Shown here piece by piece: positions 9,073-17,819 of a stretch of 64,000 nt of DNA. Source of the stretch: an uncultured Halocynthiibacter sp. (GTDB taxonomy: Bacteria > Pseudomonadota > Alphaproteobacteria > Rhodobacterales > Rhodobacteraceae). The stretch covers positions 124,001-188,000 of the forward strand of contig CANNCD010000001.1 in assembly GCA_947503035.1 (NCBI GenBank), written 5' to 3'. The position numbers were made by a program, and so were the translations under genes. The stretch's first letter is position 1. Each line of letters begins with the position of its first letter. The notes under the pieces are model-generated. The model searched no databases and was not told the DNA's origin. It saw only the letters and a list, made by a program, of their open reading frames with translations.

Positions 9073-11571
9073 TCAAGAGATTGGCCGGTAAGAATAAGTC
9101 TCACAAAGGTTTCGGAGTTCAGTCAGCAGAATATTGTCGATTGCCAAATACGCCGACGGGGCAACAATCGGTTTTGCGAGCCCATACTTGGCTTGCGTGC
9201 TATTGTACTTTGCGCGCGGCAAAACGTCTTCGCCAAGTTGGCGGCGCGAAATCGGCGTATTACCGATGATCGATGAAAATTCCGGCTCGGCGTCCTCAAT
9301 TCGCAGAACCCCATCCGATGCCTCGGCTTCTACCAGCTTATACCAATAAACATACGAAGCTACGGCGCGTTCAAGCGGCGTCTGGTAGACCGCAATATCC
9401 ACATCAAGTTTATGCAAAATATGGGTCCGCCGGTAGCCAAAGGAATTTGGCTCTCCGTTTTCCAACATAATCGACGGGATCGCGCCTAATGGGTCCCGAA
9501 TGTGCCCAATTGTCCAATCGAATTCCTGTTTAGGATGCGGTGTTTCGCCCCATGGGACATGCAAATCCGCGACTGTCTGCATCCAGCTTGAAATCCCATC
9601 CTCGGCTATCTTCTCATGGCCTATCTCATAGCCCTTTGACTTCAAAAATTGTGCCACAAACCCTGATCCACAGCGAGGATGTCCAATCACCTTGAACTGT
9701 TTCGGGGCCAACGGTTCCACAAGGGGTGGCACATTCATCGTAATCAAACCATCAAACCGATGTGTGGAGCGATAGGTTTCATTTGGTTTCAGTTTCGCAA
9801 CACTGCGGTCTTTCCAATGTAGACCATGACCTTTGGCCAAGGAATGATGCAAATGATGACCTGTGGACGCACCAGAATAAATGCGCGTTTCATGGCCCAT
9901 CCAGTAATCCGCCAGCGATCCAATGTCTAAGGCAATACCGCCAAGCTCCTTGATCTTTGCGCCAAACAATTTCCCCAAGAACCCAGCCGCGACAAGCCAG
10001 ACTTCTCCTTGGCGCGGGTGAATTTGTTCCAACACGTCTTCGTATCGGTCAAGCAGGGTCTCATCACATTGCAAACCGAACTGTTCTGAAAAATCAGCCT
10101 CGGCTGGTGTGATGATTTTGGTATTCGTTTTAAGTTGAAAGCGGGCGTGTAAAGTCGCCTCCATGTCGTGGCATGATATGAAGCTGATGTTGTCGATTTG
10201 GTTGAAGACAAAACGCCACAAATCCCAAGCCTCTAAATCGCTATGCGCATGTGCAGAGGTAATGAAGCAGTCAGCGCCGGCCGCACGCTCAGCGACAAGT
10301 TCAAACGTATAAAGCAAGCTTTCTTGAGCCTTGTGCTGCGCGCCTTCTGGGACGGCCTGTAACAAACGCCAAACAGGTGCCATGCCAAGGGCATCAGCCT
10401 CCTGCAGCGCGCGGTGGTAACCTGCGGCTAGGTCCCTGCTGGTTTCTGGATCGGCTTGCTTGTTCCACCAGATTTTTTGAATCCCGTTACTTGCATGTGT
10501 ATCAAAATGTGGATGTGTCGCATTCGCCCGAAAGGGCCGCATAAACGACCCTTCGCCGTCGCCAAGCCGCGTAAAATGAAATGGCTGTGCTTGGGCGATT
10601 TTATCGGACAAATACCTCGCAAAGCAGGCCGCATCTGCAACAGATTCCTGTGTGACCACCGCTGTCTGGTGCCTATCCGACAATTTATCAAGCGCGCGCG
10701 CAAATGAGGGAGATTTTTGGATTTCTAGTCGTAGTTGTTCTGTCGTGGTCGCATGAACTTGGTCACGTCGTTCTTCGCAGATTGCAAAATCGGACGCTTC
10801 AATATTGGTTTGTGCAAGATAATTTTTATCGGCTGCCTGGCTTAGAATTGGTTGAAAAATCAGGGCCTGTTCGGGTGAGATGCTTCGCAATGTCTCTCGC
10901 ATCATTTTTTCCTGCTGCGAGGAAATGATACTATTTTGAAGAAGCGGAACCAGCTTTCTGATTTTGTCATCGTTGACGTTCTTGATCTGGTTGAGAATGA
11001 ACCTCATCTCATAATCGTCGAGTTCTCGTGTCTTCGTGTTCAAAAACAACGATAACAGTCGAGACGCACCGAATGTCTTACGAATATGCTGAAATTGTTT
11101 TACAGCGTCGGCTTTGCGGCCCGTTGATTTTAGGTTCGTGAAATAATTGTGCGCCGCCACAGGAGAGTCTGGGCGAAGGGCGGCTTGTTTACGGGAAAAC
11201 TCCAGTGCTTTTTGGTGCCGGCCGAGTTTCCCCAATGCAAAGCTTGTCGTCCTCAATGCCGCCGCTTCTAGGGCTATATCATCTGGAAGCTCTTCGACGC
11301 ATTGAAAAATTTCTTCGAACTTAAATTGAAATCGATAGGTAACGATTAAGGTGCTTAGTGCCGCCGAAGAGAGATTGGCGCGTCCTTCTTCTAATATTTT
11401 CGTTGTAAGTGTTGTGCAAATTTCATTCAGCTCTTCAAAATCAAGCAATCTTGAAAGGCTGCCCAGATGAGGTTTGAAATTTTTTACTAGCCAATCAGAC
11501 GTTGCCAGGTTTTTTTGAATTTCCGCAGCGTGAAAGTTGATTTCTTCTACTTCAGCATCGGGTCGTTTCAT
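9073..11571 (-). CDS. Multidomain protein: TPR-like, GT-D-like glycosyltransferase, sulfotransferase-like
   Basis: An 832-residue protein. Residues about 1-280 are helical and tetratricopeptide-like (ALGKLGRHQKALEFSRKQAA). Residues about 310-560 resemble GT-D-fold glycosyltransferases, with the motif FTRLGDGEGSF (331-343) and GEVWLVAAGFLG, KELGGIALDIGSLADYW near 522-557. Residues about 620-832 begin KVIGHPRCGSGFVAQFL, which resembles the phosphosulfate-binding loop of sulfotransferases. It may modify a surface polysaccharide or glycan, but no substrate can be read. It is monocistronic, more A+T-rich than its neighbours, and borders the tRNA-Cys island. Domain calls come from motif reading only. 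Confidence 0.65.
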   Translation of the reverse strand: MKRPDAEVEEINFHAAEIQKNLATSDWLVKNFKPHLGSLSRLLDFEELNEICTTLTTKILEEGRANLSSAALSTLIVTYRFQFKFEEIFQCVEELPDDIALEAAALRTTSFALGKLGRHQKALEFSRKQAALRPDSPVAAHNYFTNLKSTGRKADAVKQFQHIRKTFGASRLLSLFLNTKTRELDDYEMRFILNQIKNVNDDKIRKLVPLLQNSIISSQQEKMMRETLRSISPEQALIFQPILSQAADKNYLAQTNIEASDFAICEERRDQVHATTTEQLRLEIQKSPSFARALDKLSDRHQTAVVTQESVADAACFARYLSDKIAQAQPFHFTRLGDGEGSFMRPFRANATHPHFDTHASNGIQKIWWNKQADPETSRDLAAGYHRALQEADALGMAPVWRLLQAVPEGAQHKAQESLLYTFELVAERAAGADCFITSAHAHSDLEAWDLWRFVFNQIDNISFISCHDMEATLHARFQLKTNTKIITPAEADFSEQFGLQCDETLLDRYEDVLEQIHPRQGEVWLVAAGFLGKLFGAKIKELGGIALDIGSLADYWMGHETRIYSGASTGHHLHHSLAKGHGLHWKDRSVAKLKPNETYRSTHRFDGLITMNVPPLVEPLAPKQFKVIGHPRCGSGFVAQFLKSKGYEIGHEKIAEDGISSWMQTVADLHVPWGETPHPKQEFDWTIGHIRDPLGAIPSIMLENGEPNSFGYRRTHILHKLDVDIAVYQTPLERAVASYVYWYKLVEAEASDGVLRIEDAEPEFSSIIGNTPISRRQLGEDVLPRAKYNSTQAKYGLAKPIVAPSAYLAIDNILLTELRNLCETYSYRPIS

Positions 11572-12057
11572 GGAACACCTTAATAAATTGAGAAGGCAGT
11601 GACGCCTACTGTTGCGTTACCTAGGTTAAGCAAACAAGAATACTCAAAATTGACTAATTGACTTCGTTCTGCGACGCAAGTGACCCGCTCCAGCCTAAAA
11701 CCTTCCGCTTTTACAGGCATCTTTCAAATATCGGTTTCTGTGAAACGAATTGTGTATGTGTTGATGAAAATAGGCGTCCGCCAAAACTCACTCGGGCCAT
11801 GCAACACGAGAGTCGCACGGCGTCGTACAACGGGTCGGCCAAAAAACGGGCTGTTTTGTCCGTAGACATTTTGTCAATTTGCGCGTGTCCGCAATCAGAT
11901 GTGATCGTGGTTTTTGCAGAAGGTCAGAAGCCGCCTAGCAATATGATGTGAGTGGACCGAGTCATCCATATGCAATAATATCAGCGGTCGAAAACGTATT
12001 TGGTCGGCAAATCGAGACCCCACCAAAGTGGTTTTTCAATGTTGGGATAAAGTGGTT
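11572..12057. other. Intergenic region left of the island, no gene seen
   Basis: About 490 bases between the start of the 832-residue gene and the left attachment repeat. Short open frames show no known domain and no good ribosome binding site. It is host DNA that lay downstream of the original tRNA-Cys gene. Confidence 0.5.
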
Positions 12058-12120
12058 AAGTCATTGAAAAATTTGGAGGCGAGTACGAGAATCGAACTCG
12101 TGTACACGGATTTGCAATCC
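12058..12120. repeat. Left attachment repeat: displaced 3' part of tRNA-Cys
   Basis: It matches 26147-26209 at a constant offset of 14089 bases. It holds the CCA end, acceptor 3' strand, T arm, variable loop and anticodon part of tRNA-Cys, and stops at 12120 where the 5' half is missing. The last 20 bases, covering the symmetric GGATTTGCAATCC, are identical in both copies and are the likely crossover core. The T-stem is CGAG/CTCG here, but CCGG/CCGG in the right copy. Confidence 0.9.
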
Positions 12121-12160
12121 AATATTTTGTCGTTATTAAACAGTCTATTAGGTCGAATAA

Positions 12161-12201
12161 GGTATCAAGACAAACCCAGAACTATCAGCGAACATGATAC
12201 C
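12161..12201. promoter_or_regulatory. Candidate integrase arm-type sites, left end
   Basis: GGTATCA at 12161-12167 and its complement TGATACC at 12195-12201 lie 40-80 bases inside the left core. The same heptamer occurs twice at the right end (26108 and 26120). This arrangement suits arm-type binding by the tyrosine recombinase or an excisionase. It is inferred from position only. Confidence 0.45.
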
Positions 12202-12251
12202 GGAAAAATTGGGGGCATTCCTGCGGTTTTGACGAAGGTTTGGGGTGCTCG

Positions 12252-13100
12252 ATGAGCCGCCATAGTTTTGATCCTGACATTGCCGCGTTGGTCGGGTTAA
12301 ACGCGGCGGTGATTTTCCAGAACATCACCTTCTGGATTGAGAAGAACCAAGCCAACCGGCGTAATCTGCGGGATGGGCGCTATTGGACCTACAACTCAAT
12401 CTCTGCCTTTGCTGAATTATTTCCCTACCTGACCGAAAAGCAGATCCGCACTGCGCTGGATAAGCTGATCAAATCAGAGCTGATCCTGAAGGGGAATTTC
12501 AGCGATGATCGTTATGACCGAACGTGCTGGTATGCGTTGGGCGATTGCATTTGCCCAAATGGGCAGATCGAGCGGACCAAACGGGAAAATGATACATTTG
12601 CCCCTGAGGGCAAGCCGTATGCCCCCGAGGGCAAATCCTATAAGAACAGATATAAACCAAATATAAATCCATATCCTTCGCGCGGGGTGGCAGTGGATGA
12701 TGAAGCTGAGAAAATCTTGGCGGCATATCCCGAGGATCGCATCCGCCGTAAAGCTGATTGCTTGTTGGCGATCCGAGAGATCCTGACGAGTGGTATCACT
12801 GCTGCCGATCTGATTGAGGCCGTTCAGGCCTATGCCAGTGAAAGCGCGGGCTTCACCCGCTCTAAGGTTTGCTTTTCGGACAACTGGTTCAGCTCTGACC
12901 GTTGGCTGCGGTACGTTCAAGATGCCCAGATCCAGCGCGAGGCCGCGAAAGTCAAAGAGGCCGAGGCGCTGAAAGGGCTGGCGGTTTGGATCACAGATCG
13001 CAGCCCGCTTTGTCGGCATATTTCGCCCAGCCAGATCACGGCGCTATTGGCCGCTGAACTGGTGACACCGTTGCAAATTCAGGCTGCGGGGGTCGGCTGA
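12252..13100 (+). CDS. Winged-helix replication-initiator-like protein
   Basis: A 282-residue protein at the start of the mobilization module. Residues about 1-85 form a helix-rich DNA-binding region (DPDIAALVGLNAAVIFQNI, YLTEKQIRTALDKLIKSE) like phage and plasmid initiators with DnaD-like winged helices. The middle is a charged linker with two similar repeats around APEGK. The remainder is helical. It overlaps the mobC start by one base, so it is probably cotranscribed. ATG at 12252 is chosen; TTG at 12240 is possible. It might support transient replication of the excised circle, but that is inference. Confidence 0.6.
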   Translation: MSRHSFDPDIAALVGLNAAVIFQNITFWIEKNQANRRNLRDGRYWTYNSISAFAELFPYLTEKQIRTALDKLIKSELILKGNFSDDRYDRTCWYALGDCICPNGQIERTKRENDTFAPEGKPYAPEGKSYKNRYKPNINPYPSRGVAVDDEAEKILAAYPEDRIRRKADCLLAIREILTSGITAADLIEAVQAYASESAGFTRSKVCFSDNWFSSDRWLRYVQDAQIQREAAKVKEAEALKGLAVWITDRSPLCRHISPSQITALLAAELVTPLQIQAAGVG

Positions 13101-13573
13101 TGGTAAAAACGAAACCGTCTTCAGTGCAAAGAGCAAGGCGACCCATGTCATACGCTGGCGCATCTGACACGGGCCCTTGCGAGGGGTGGCAAGCCTCCCC
13201 TTCGAACCCCACCGGCGGGGGCAAGCCCCACGCCAAAGCAGCCCTGACCGAGACGTTTGTCTTTCGGTGCAGCACCGCTGAAAAGGTCGAACTGCGCGCC
13301 AAGGCTGAGGCGGCTGGCGTTCCCGCTGCAACTCTTTTGCGTGAAGCGCTTAGCCTGACGGAGGCGCGCCGCCGCAAGCCCATGCCACGCGTCGATCCGG
13401 TCCTGACGCTGGCGGTCGGTCGCATCGGCGGCAACCTCAACCAGATCGCTCGGGCTACGAACCGGGCGTTGCTGGCAGGGCGGATCGACCTCGATATGCT
13501 GGCCCTCGCTCGTCAGCTCGTGGTGATCGAACGCCAGCTTGCCGAGATCCTCGATGAGGTGCGGCAATGCTGA
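13100..13573 (+). CDS. mobC: MobC-like relaxosome accessory protein
   Basis: A 157-residue protein. Residues about 48-157 carry the MobC/ribbon-helix-helix pattern: FVFRCSTAEKVELRAKAEAAG, then ALSLTEARRR and the hallmark GRIGGNLNQIARATN near 113. MobC proteins bind oriT and help the relaxase open the DNA. The first 45 residues are low-complexity and their DNA contains inverted repeats, so the true start may differ or oriT may lie inside this stretch. The start overlaps the previous stop (TGATG) and the end overlaps the relaxase start by 7 bases. Confidence 0.82.
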   Translation: MVKTKPSSVQRARRPMSYAGASDTGPCEGWQASPSNPTGGGKPHAKAALTETFVFRCSTAEKVELRAKAEAAGVPAATLLREALSLTEARRRKPMPRVDPVLTLAVGRIGGNLNQIARATNRALLAGRIDLDMLALARQLVVIERQLAEILDEVRQC

Positions 13574-15117
13574 TCAAGTTCTTTCCCAACGGCAAAGGCG
13601 CAGGGGCTGGTCCTGTCGGCTATCTGATTGCGGATGAGGTGCTAGCCTATGATGCCAACCGCGACTTAATCCGCGATGCTGATGGCCAGCCGAAGACAGT
13701 TATGCGTGATCCACTGCCAGAGGTGCTGCGCGGCAATCCTGATCGCACCGAGGCGCTGATTGACGCCAGCAGTAACAAATGGACCTATCGCGCGGGCGTC
13801 ATCAGTTTCGCGATTGAGGACGCCCCGACCGAGGCCCAGCAGGCCGAGGTCATGGATGCTTTCGAAGAGCTTTCCTTCGCCGGAATGGACCCAGAGCAAT
13901 ATGACATGCTCTGGGTCCGCCATACCCACGAAGATCGCGTTGAGCTGCATTTCTGCACGCCCCGGCTGGAGCTGACCACAGGCAACAGCCTGAACATCGC
14001 GCCACCCGGTTATCAGGATGCTTATGACAGCCTGCGTGACCTGATGAACAAGACCCACGGCTGGGCTGATCCGATGGAACTGGAACGCGCCCAAGAGTTA
14101 CAGGTGATGGCTGAGGCCCCAACCCGTGCGCAGGGGCGCGACGAGCTGCATGACTGGATTCTTGACCAGATCAGCATTGGCATCATCACCGACCGCGCCA
14201 GCATGGTCGATGTTTTGGTCGATGCGGGCTTCGATATTCCCCGCGCCAGCAAAAACTACATCACCGCCAAAGACCCCGACACCGGCGAACGCTGGCGGTT
14301 GAAAGGAGAGATTTTCAATGAAAACTGGAAAGCCACCCCGGCTGAGCGAGAAATTGAACGCGGATCTGGACTTGATCCGGCAGGAACACGCCGCCTTGAT
14401 GAATTCACAGTTGGAGAGCTTCAGGACCGATTTCAGCGCCATTGCGACAAGCGCGCTGAATACAATCGAGACCGATATCCGCTATTTTCTGAGCGACAGC
14501 AGGAGCGAATTGCAGCGGCGGAGCGAGACGATCCGGCGTTGGCTGACGATATCGCCTTGGGTGATTGCGGGACTGATTATGGCGTGGGTCGCCTCGACGA
14601 TGGCGGCAAGCTGGCTCTGGATGGTTCTTTTGACGCCCTCGGAACTGACCGAGCTGGGCCTGACACGGATCGAACAGGCGGGGCAGATTTGGGTGACGCT
14701 GGATCCAGATCAGACCGAGTTGAAAACTTGTACGATGGCGGGAACACCGATCATCTGCATCGAAATCAGGGGGCAATAAATGACAGCACCCCTGACAGCC
14801 TTGGAACGCGATTTGCTCGCCTGCGTCGAGCGGTTGGTGACGGCCTGCGAAACCTCAGCGCAGGAATTGCACGCTTTGGAAGCACGCTCGACGAACGGGA
14901 TCGAGAGCAAAGTGAATGGGTTGGCGCATTGCGTGGCGCTGCTGATGAAATCGCATCTCTTGTCGGTCGCCACATTGGCCGACTTGCTGAGAGAGGAGCA
15001 GACCTACGAGACGCTTCAAGAGGGCTTAGAGGCCAGCTTGAAATTAGCGAAACACGCCGAGCAGCGGCTGAACGAGAACTGAATGAACGCGAACGCGGCC
15101 ATAGTCATGGCTTTTGA
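13567..15117 (+). CDS. Relaxase/mobilization nuclease (MobA/VirD2 type)
   Basis: A 516-residue relaxase that should nick oriT and lead single-stranded DNA into a recipient. The HUH-type metal site is clear: VRHTHEDRVELHF, with H119, H121 and H128. Y19 in GPVGYLIAD is a likely nucleophile. The nuclease domain covers about residues 1-250. The C-terminal half (about 251-505) is rich in D, R and G and is encoded by DNA that also encodes two other proteins in the +1 frame. No primase or type IV secretion genes are near, so mobilization in trans is expected. Confidence 0.88.
   Translation: MLIKFFPNGKGAGAGPVGYLIADEVLAYDANRDLIRDADGQPKTVMRDPLPEVLRGNPDRTEALIDASSNKWTYRAGVISFAIEDAPTEAQQAEVMDAFEELSFAGMDPEQYDMLWVRHTHEDRVELHFCTPRLELTTGNSLNIAPPGYQDAYDSLRDLMNKTHGWADPMELERAQELQVMAEAPTRAQGRDELHDWILDQISIGIITDRASMVDVLVDAGFDIPRASKNYITAKDPDTGERWRLKGEIFNENWKATPAEREIERGSGLDPAGTRRLDEFTVGELQDRFQRHCDKRAEYNRDRYPLFSERQQERIAAAERDDPALADDIALGDCGTDYGVGRLDDGGKLALDGSFDALGTDRAGPDTDRTGGADLGDAGSRSDRVENLYDGGNTDHLHRNQGAINDSTPDSLGTRFARLRRAVGDGLRNLSAGIARFGSTLDERDREQSEWVGALRGAADEIASLVGRHIGRLAERGADLRDASRGLRGQLEISETRRAAAERELNERERGHSHGF
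14318..14779 (+). CDS. MobB-like membrane protein overprinted in the relaxase gene
   Basis: A 153-residue protein encoded entirely inside the relaxase gene in the +1 frame. AAGGAGAG stands at good spacing before ATG 14318, which supports translation. Residues 1-70 are helical and charged; about 76-105 form one strong membrane segment (SPWVIAGLIMAWVAS, then MAASWLWMVLL). In RSF1010-type plasmids MobB is likewise encoded inside the relaxase gene in another frame, has a membrane segment and improves mobilization. Similarity here is of layout and topology; I cannot align the sequences. Confidence 0.72.
   Translation: MKTGKPPRLSEKLNADLDLIRQEHAALMNSQLESFRTDFSAIATSALNTIETDIRYFLSDSRSELQRRSETIRRWLTISPWVIAGLIMAWVASTMAASWLWMVLLTPSELTELGLTRIEQAGQIWVTLDPDQTELKTCTMAGTPIICIEIRGQ
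14780..15082 (+). CDS. Second small protein overprinted in the relaxase gene
   Basis: A 100-residue helical protein in the same +1 frame as the MobB-like gene. Its ATG follows that gene's stop directly (TAAATG) and a GGGGG stretch lies before it, so translational coupling is likely. The protein is a probable coiled coil (LERDLLACVERLVTACETS, LREEQTYETLQEGLEASLKL). It has no membrane segment and I recognise no domain. Position suggests a mobilization accessory role. The relaxase frame through the same DNA is also open, so both frames must be constrained or one is a by-product. Confidence 0.55.
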   Translation: MTAPLTALERDLLACVERLVTACETSAQELHALEARSTNGIESKVNGLAHCVALLMKSHLLSVATLADLLREEQTYETLQEGLEASLKLAKHAEQRLNEN

Positions 15118-15133
15118 ATTGAAAGGAAAATAG

Positions 15134-15436
15134 ATGAACTTCCCACACGATCATTTCACCATGTCATATGGTCAATCCTGCGATTATGGCATCGACTATC
15201 GGACATTTGAAAAGGTAGCATGTTTGCCTGAAGGCGTTCCGTTGATGGCCCTTGCCGGTATTTGGGGGGATTACAGCAACATCCGCTGTCTGTTCATTGA
15301 TGAGGAAGGCAACGGGTATTGTCGAAATATCAGTGGCAGAGCCGGTGCATATATCATCCGAGAGCTGGGCCTGAACGCCAAGGATCTAACAGTGGGGCAG
15401 ATGATCGTATCGGGAGCGCGGCCACGGCATCCGTGA
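15134..15436 (+). CDS. Small hypothetical protein
   Basis: A 100-residue protein starting 16 bases after the relaxase stop, behind GAAAGGA. It has no signal peptide or membrane segment. It looks like a small folded protein: VPLMALAGIWGDYSNIRCLF, DEEGNGYCRN, LGLNAKDLTVGQMI. I recognise no family. It closes the mobilization module before the defence genes. About 225 bases without a gene follow. Confidence 0.6.
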   Translation: MNFPHDHFTMSYGQSCDYGIDYRTFEKVACLPEGVPLMALAGIWGDYSNIRCLFIDEEGNGYCRNISGRAGAYIIRELGLNAKDLTVGQMIVSGARPRHP

Positions 15437-15662
15437 TTTGTTCCGCAAGATGTTGAATTTCGATTTTGGGGGAGGACGTACTTGATCATGCAGGAACTTA
15501 TTTCCGACAAGTCCTTGCAGCCACTTGAGTAGTAGCCCGAGATTGAGCTGTCGCTATGCCTCACGATGTTGCATGCTGCGCACATGAACACCTTTAAGGT
15601 GAAACGATTTTTTGAGGAAGCTTCTGGCGGGAGCATTTGCAGGGCAGTATTGGGACAAAAAT

Positions 15663-17819
15663 ATGAGAATTTCTACATTTACGTTAAAAAATTATCGGCG
15701 GCTTGTGGACGTCAGCTTGGTGCTGGATAACGAACAAACAGTACTTGTTGGGGCTAATAACAGTGGCAAAACATCTTGTATAGCTGCGCTGCATACGTTT
15801 CTGAAAAGTCCGGAGAATCTTAAAGTTCGCGACATCTCCAAGCGAAACTGGAAAGAGGTTCGAAAACTAGGGGAAAGGGCTGAGGCAGATTTCCCTAAGG
15901 TGGAAGACCAGCAGGCAATGGTAGCTGAGCTGGCTAATTTGCTGCCAAGTTTAGATATTGAAATAACGGCAGACGCCAATGAGGCTTACAAAGTTCGTGA
16001 TATCCTTCCAGATTTAGAGTGGCGCGGCGGAGTCTTAGGGGTCCGAATGACCTATGAGCCGAAGGATGTATTTAAGCTTCTTCGTGAGTATGTTGATGCA
16101 AGAAAAGTGGTTTCAGGACATCAAGGGGAAGCAAGCCTATGGCCAAAGAACCTATGTGATTTCTTGGAGAAAGGCAGAAACTTCGCCGCACATATTGGCC
16201 AGCAGCATTACATTTTGAGCAAGGCTTCGGATGGCTCTGAGAGTGAGATTTTGCAACCACTCAAAGCGGGTGCGTTGAAAAAGCTAATTCGAGTAAATGT
16301 AATTTCGGAGCAAAGAGGGTTGGGCGCAGAAGATGCCAGTGATCAGAAAGGTCCGTATTCTGAAAAGCAACGCCTCAACAAGCTGTTACGGGAATATTAT
16401 GAGCGCGTTTTGAACCCCGAAGACTTTCCAGAAGACGGGGACCTTGACGTTTTAGGGCAGCAGCAACGTTTAGAAGGGGAGTTTACCAAAAGACTGAATG
16501 AACAGTTTAAGGACCCTTTCGATGAGTTGCGGGAGATGGGTTATCCTGGCGTAGGCGGAAACCCAACCGTCGAAATTGCCGCAAAAATAAGTGGCCCTGA
16601 TGCATTGCAAAAAGCGTCGTCAGTTCGATATCGGCTCGGCCAAGATGAAGACGAATTCCTACCTGAAAGCTATTTAGGCCTTGGATATCAAAATCTTATT
16701 TACTTAACATTCCGTCTCTTGGAATTCCGCGACAAGTGGATGCAGGTTGGGAAAACTGTTGCAACCTCGGAAAATGCTGAGCAACAGATTGAACCGATAC
16801 ATCTGGTTCTGCTTGAAGAACCTGAGGTCAATCTACATGCGCAGGTTCAACAGGTATTCGTGTCGAAGGCATATCATACACTTCGAAATCATCCTGACCT
16901 AAGAGACAAAGCTGAATACCAGACCCAGTTGGTTATTAGCACCCACTCAAGCCATATTATTGATGATATAGACTTCAAGGATCTGCGGTACTTTCGAAGA
17001 AATGGTGGGAATGATGGCATTCCAATGGATCACACCGCCATAGCCAACATGTCAGAGCTTTTTGAGGACGCGAAAGATGAGCTTCAATTTGTTCGAAAGC
17101 ACCTGAAACTCACGCATTGTGATATCTTTTTTGCCGACGGTGTTATTTTTGTCGAAGGGCAAGCGGAGCGACTTCTCGTACCAGAATTTATTTCCAAGAG
17201 TTTCCCTGAATTGTCGAGCCGATACATCTCAATGCTGGAGGTGAGTGGCGCGCATACCCACAAATACAAGGATTTGGTGGAGAAATTGGGTGTGGTTACG
17301 TTGATCTTAACGGATCTGGATTCGGTTAATAGTGGCAAAAAATCGTGTTTTCCTCAAAGGAATTCAGATCAAAAGAGTAATAACGACACACTGAGAATCT
17401 GGCACCCCAAAAAAGAGCCACTGGATGATCTTCTTTCTTTGCCTGACGGTGAACATGCAACCAACAGCGATGGGGCACCGCTATATGTTGCATACCAAAA
17501 ACCAGTGGAGATTTCGGGTAAAGAGGTTTTGGCCCGTACGTTTGAGGATGCTTTGATATTGGCCAACTTTGAAAGCGAGTTTTTTCAAGCAAAGGCAAAA
17601 ATCAAAACCGCCAAGGTCGACCATGAGGAAGGAACAAAATCACTGGAGGAGTCTTTATACGACTATGTGAAGACCCTAAAAAAGGGCGACTTTGCCTTCA
17701 ATTGTTTGTTCCATCTCGCCGCTGAGAAAAACAATAAATTTGATCCGCCGGAATACATGCATAAGGGACTTAAATGGCTCGAAGACCAGCTTAAACCGGA
17801 AGCAAAGGCTGAGACATGA
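15663..17819 (+). CDS. OLD-family ATP-dependent nuclease, Gabija GajA-like
   Basis: A 718-residue protein. The ABC-type ATPase domain has GANNSGKTS at 30-38 and LLEEPEVNLHAQ near 384, followed by VISTHSSH. A C-terminal TOPRIM nuclease follows, with VIFVEGQAERLLVPEF near 495 and LTDLDSVN near 549. These are the marks of OLD nucleases. The UvrD-type helicase gene overlaps by 4 bases, as in Gabija anti-phage systems, where GajA cuts DNA and GajB is the helicase. Both proteins are longer than the best-known Gabija pair, so 'Gabija-like' is safer. The ATG start at 15663 begins the ATPase fold; a TTG-start extension is possible. Confidence 0.85.
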   Translation: MRISTFTLKNYRRLVDVSLVLDNEQTVLVGANNSGKTSCIAALHTFLKSPENLKVRDISKRNWKEVRKLGERAEADFPKVEDQQAMVAELANLLPSLDIEITADANEAYKVRDILPDLEWRGGVLGVRMTYEPKDVFKLLREYVDARKVVSGHQGEASLWPKNLCDFLEKGRNFAAHIGQQHYILSKASDGSESEILQPLKAGALKKLIRVNVISEQRGLGAEDASDQKGPYSEKQRLNKLLREYYERVLNPEDFPEDGDLDVLGQQQRLEGEFTKRLNEQFKDPFDELREMGYPGVGGNPTVEIAAKISGPDALQKASSVRYRLGQDEDEFLPESYLGLGYQNLIYLTFRLLEFRDKWMQVGKTVATSENAEQQIEPIHLVLLEEPEVNLHAQVQQVFVSKAYHTLRNHPDLRDKAEYQTQLVISTHSSHIIDDIDFKDLRYFRRNGGNDGIPMDHTAIANMSELFEDAKDELQFVRKHLKLTHCDIFFADGVIFVEGQAERLLVPEFISKSFPELSSRYISMLEVSGAHTHKYKDLVEKLGVVTLILTDLDSVNSGKKSCFPQRNSDQKSNNDTLRIWHPKKEPLDDLLSLPDGEHATNSDGAPLYVAYQKPVEISGKEVLARTFEDALILANFESEFFQAKAKIKTAKVDHEEGTKSLEESLYDYVKTLKKGDFAFNCLFHLAAEKNNKFDPPEYMHKGLKWLEDQLKPEAKAET

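Noticed and set aside
11658-11951. 97-codon frame left of the island
   Set aside because: No ribosome binding site, no recognisable protein, and odd composition; treated as non-coding.
12074-12120. A second functional tRNA-Cys
   Set aside because: The 5' half, D arm and half the anticodon stem are absent; it is the displaced attachment copy.
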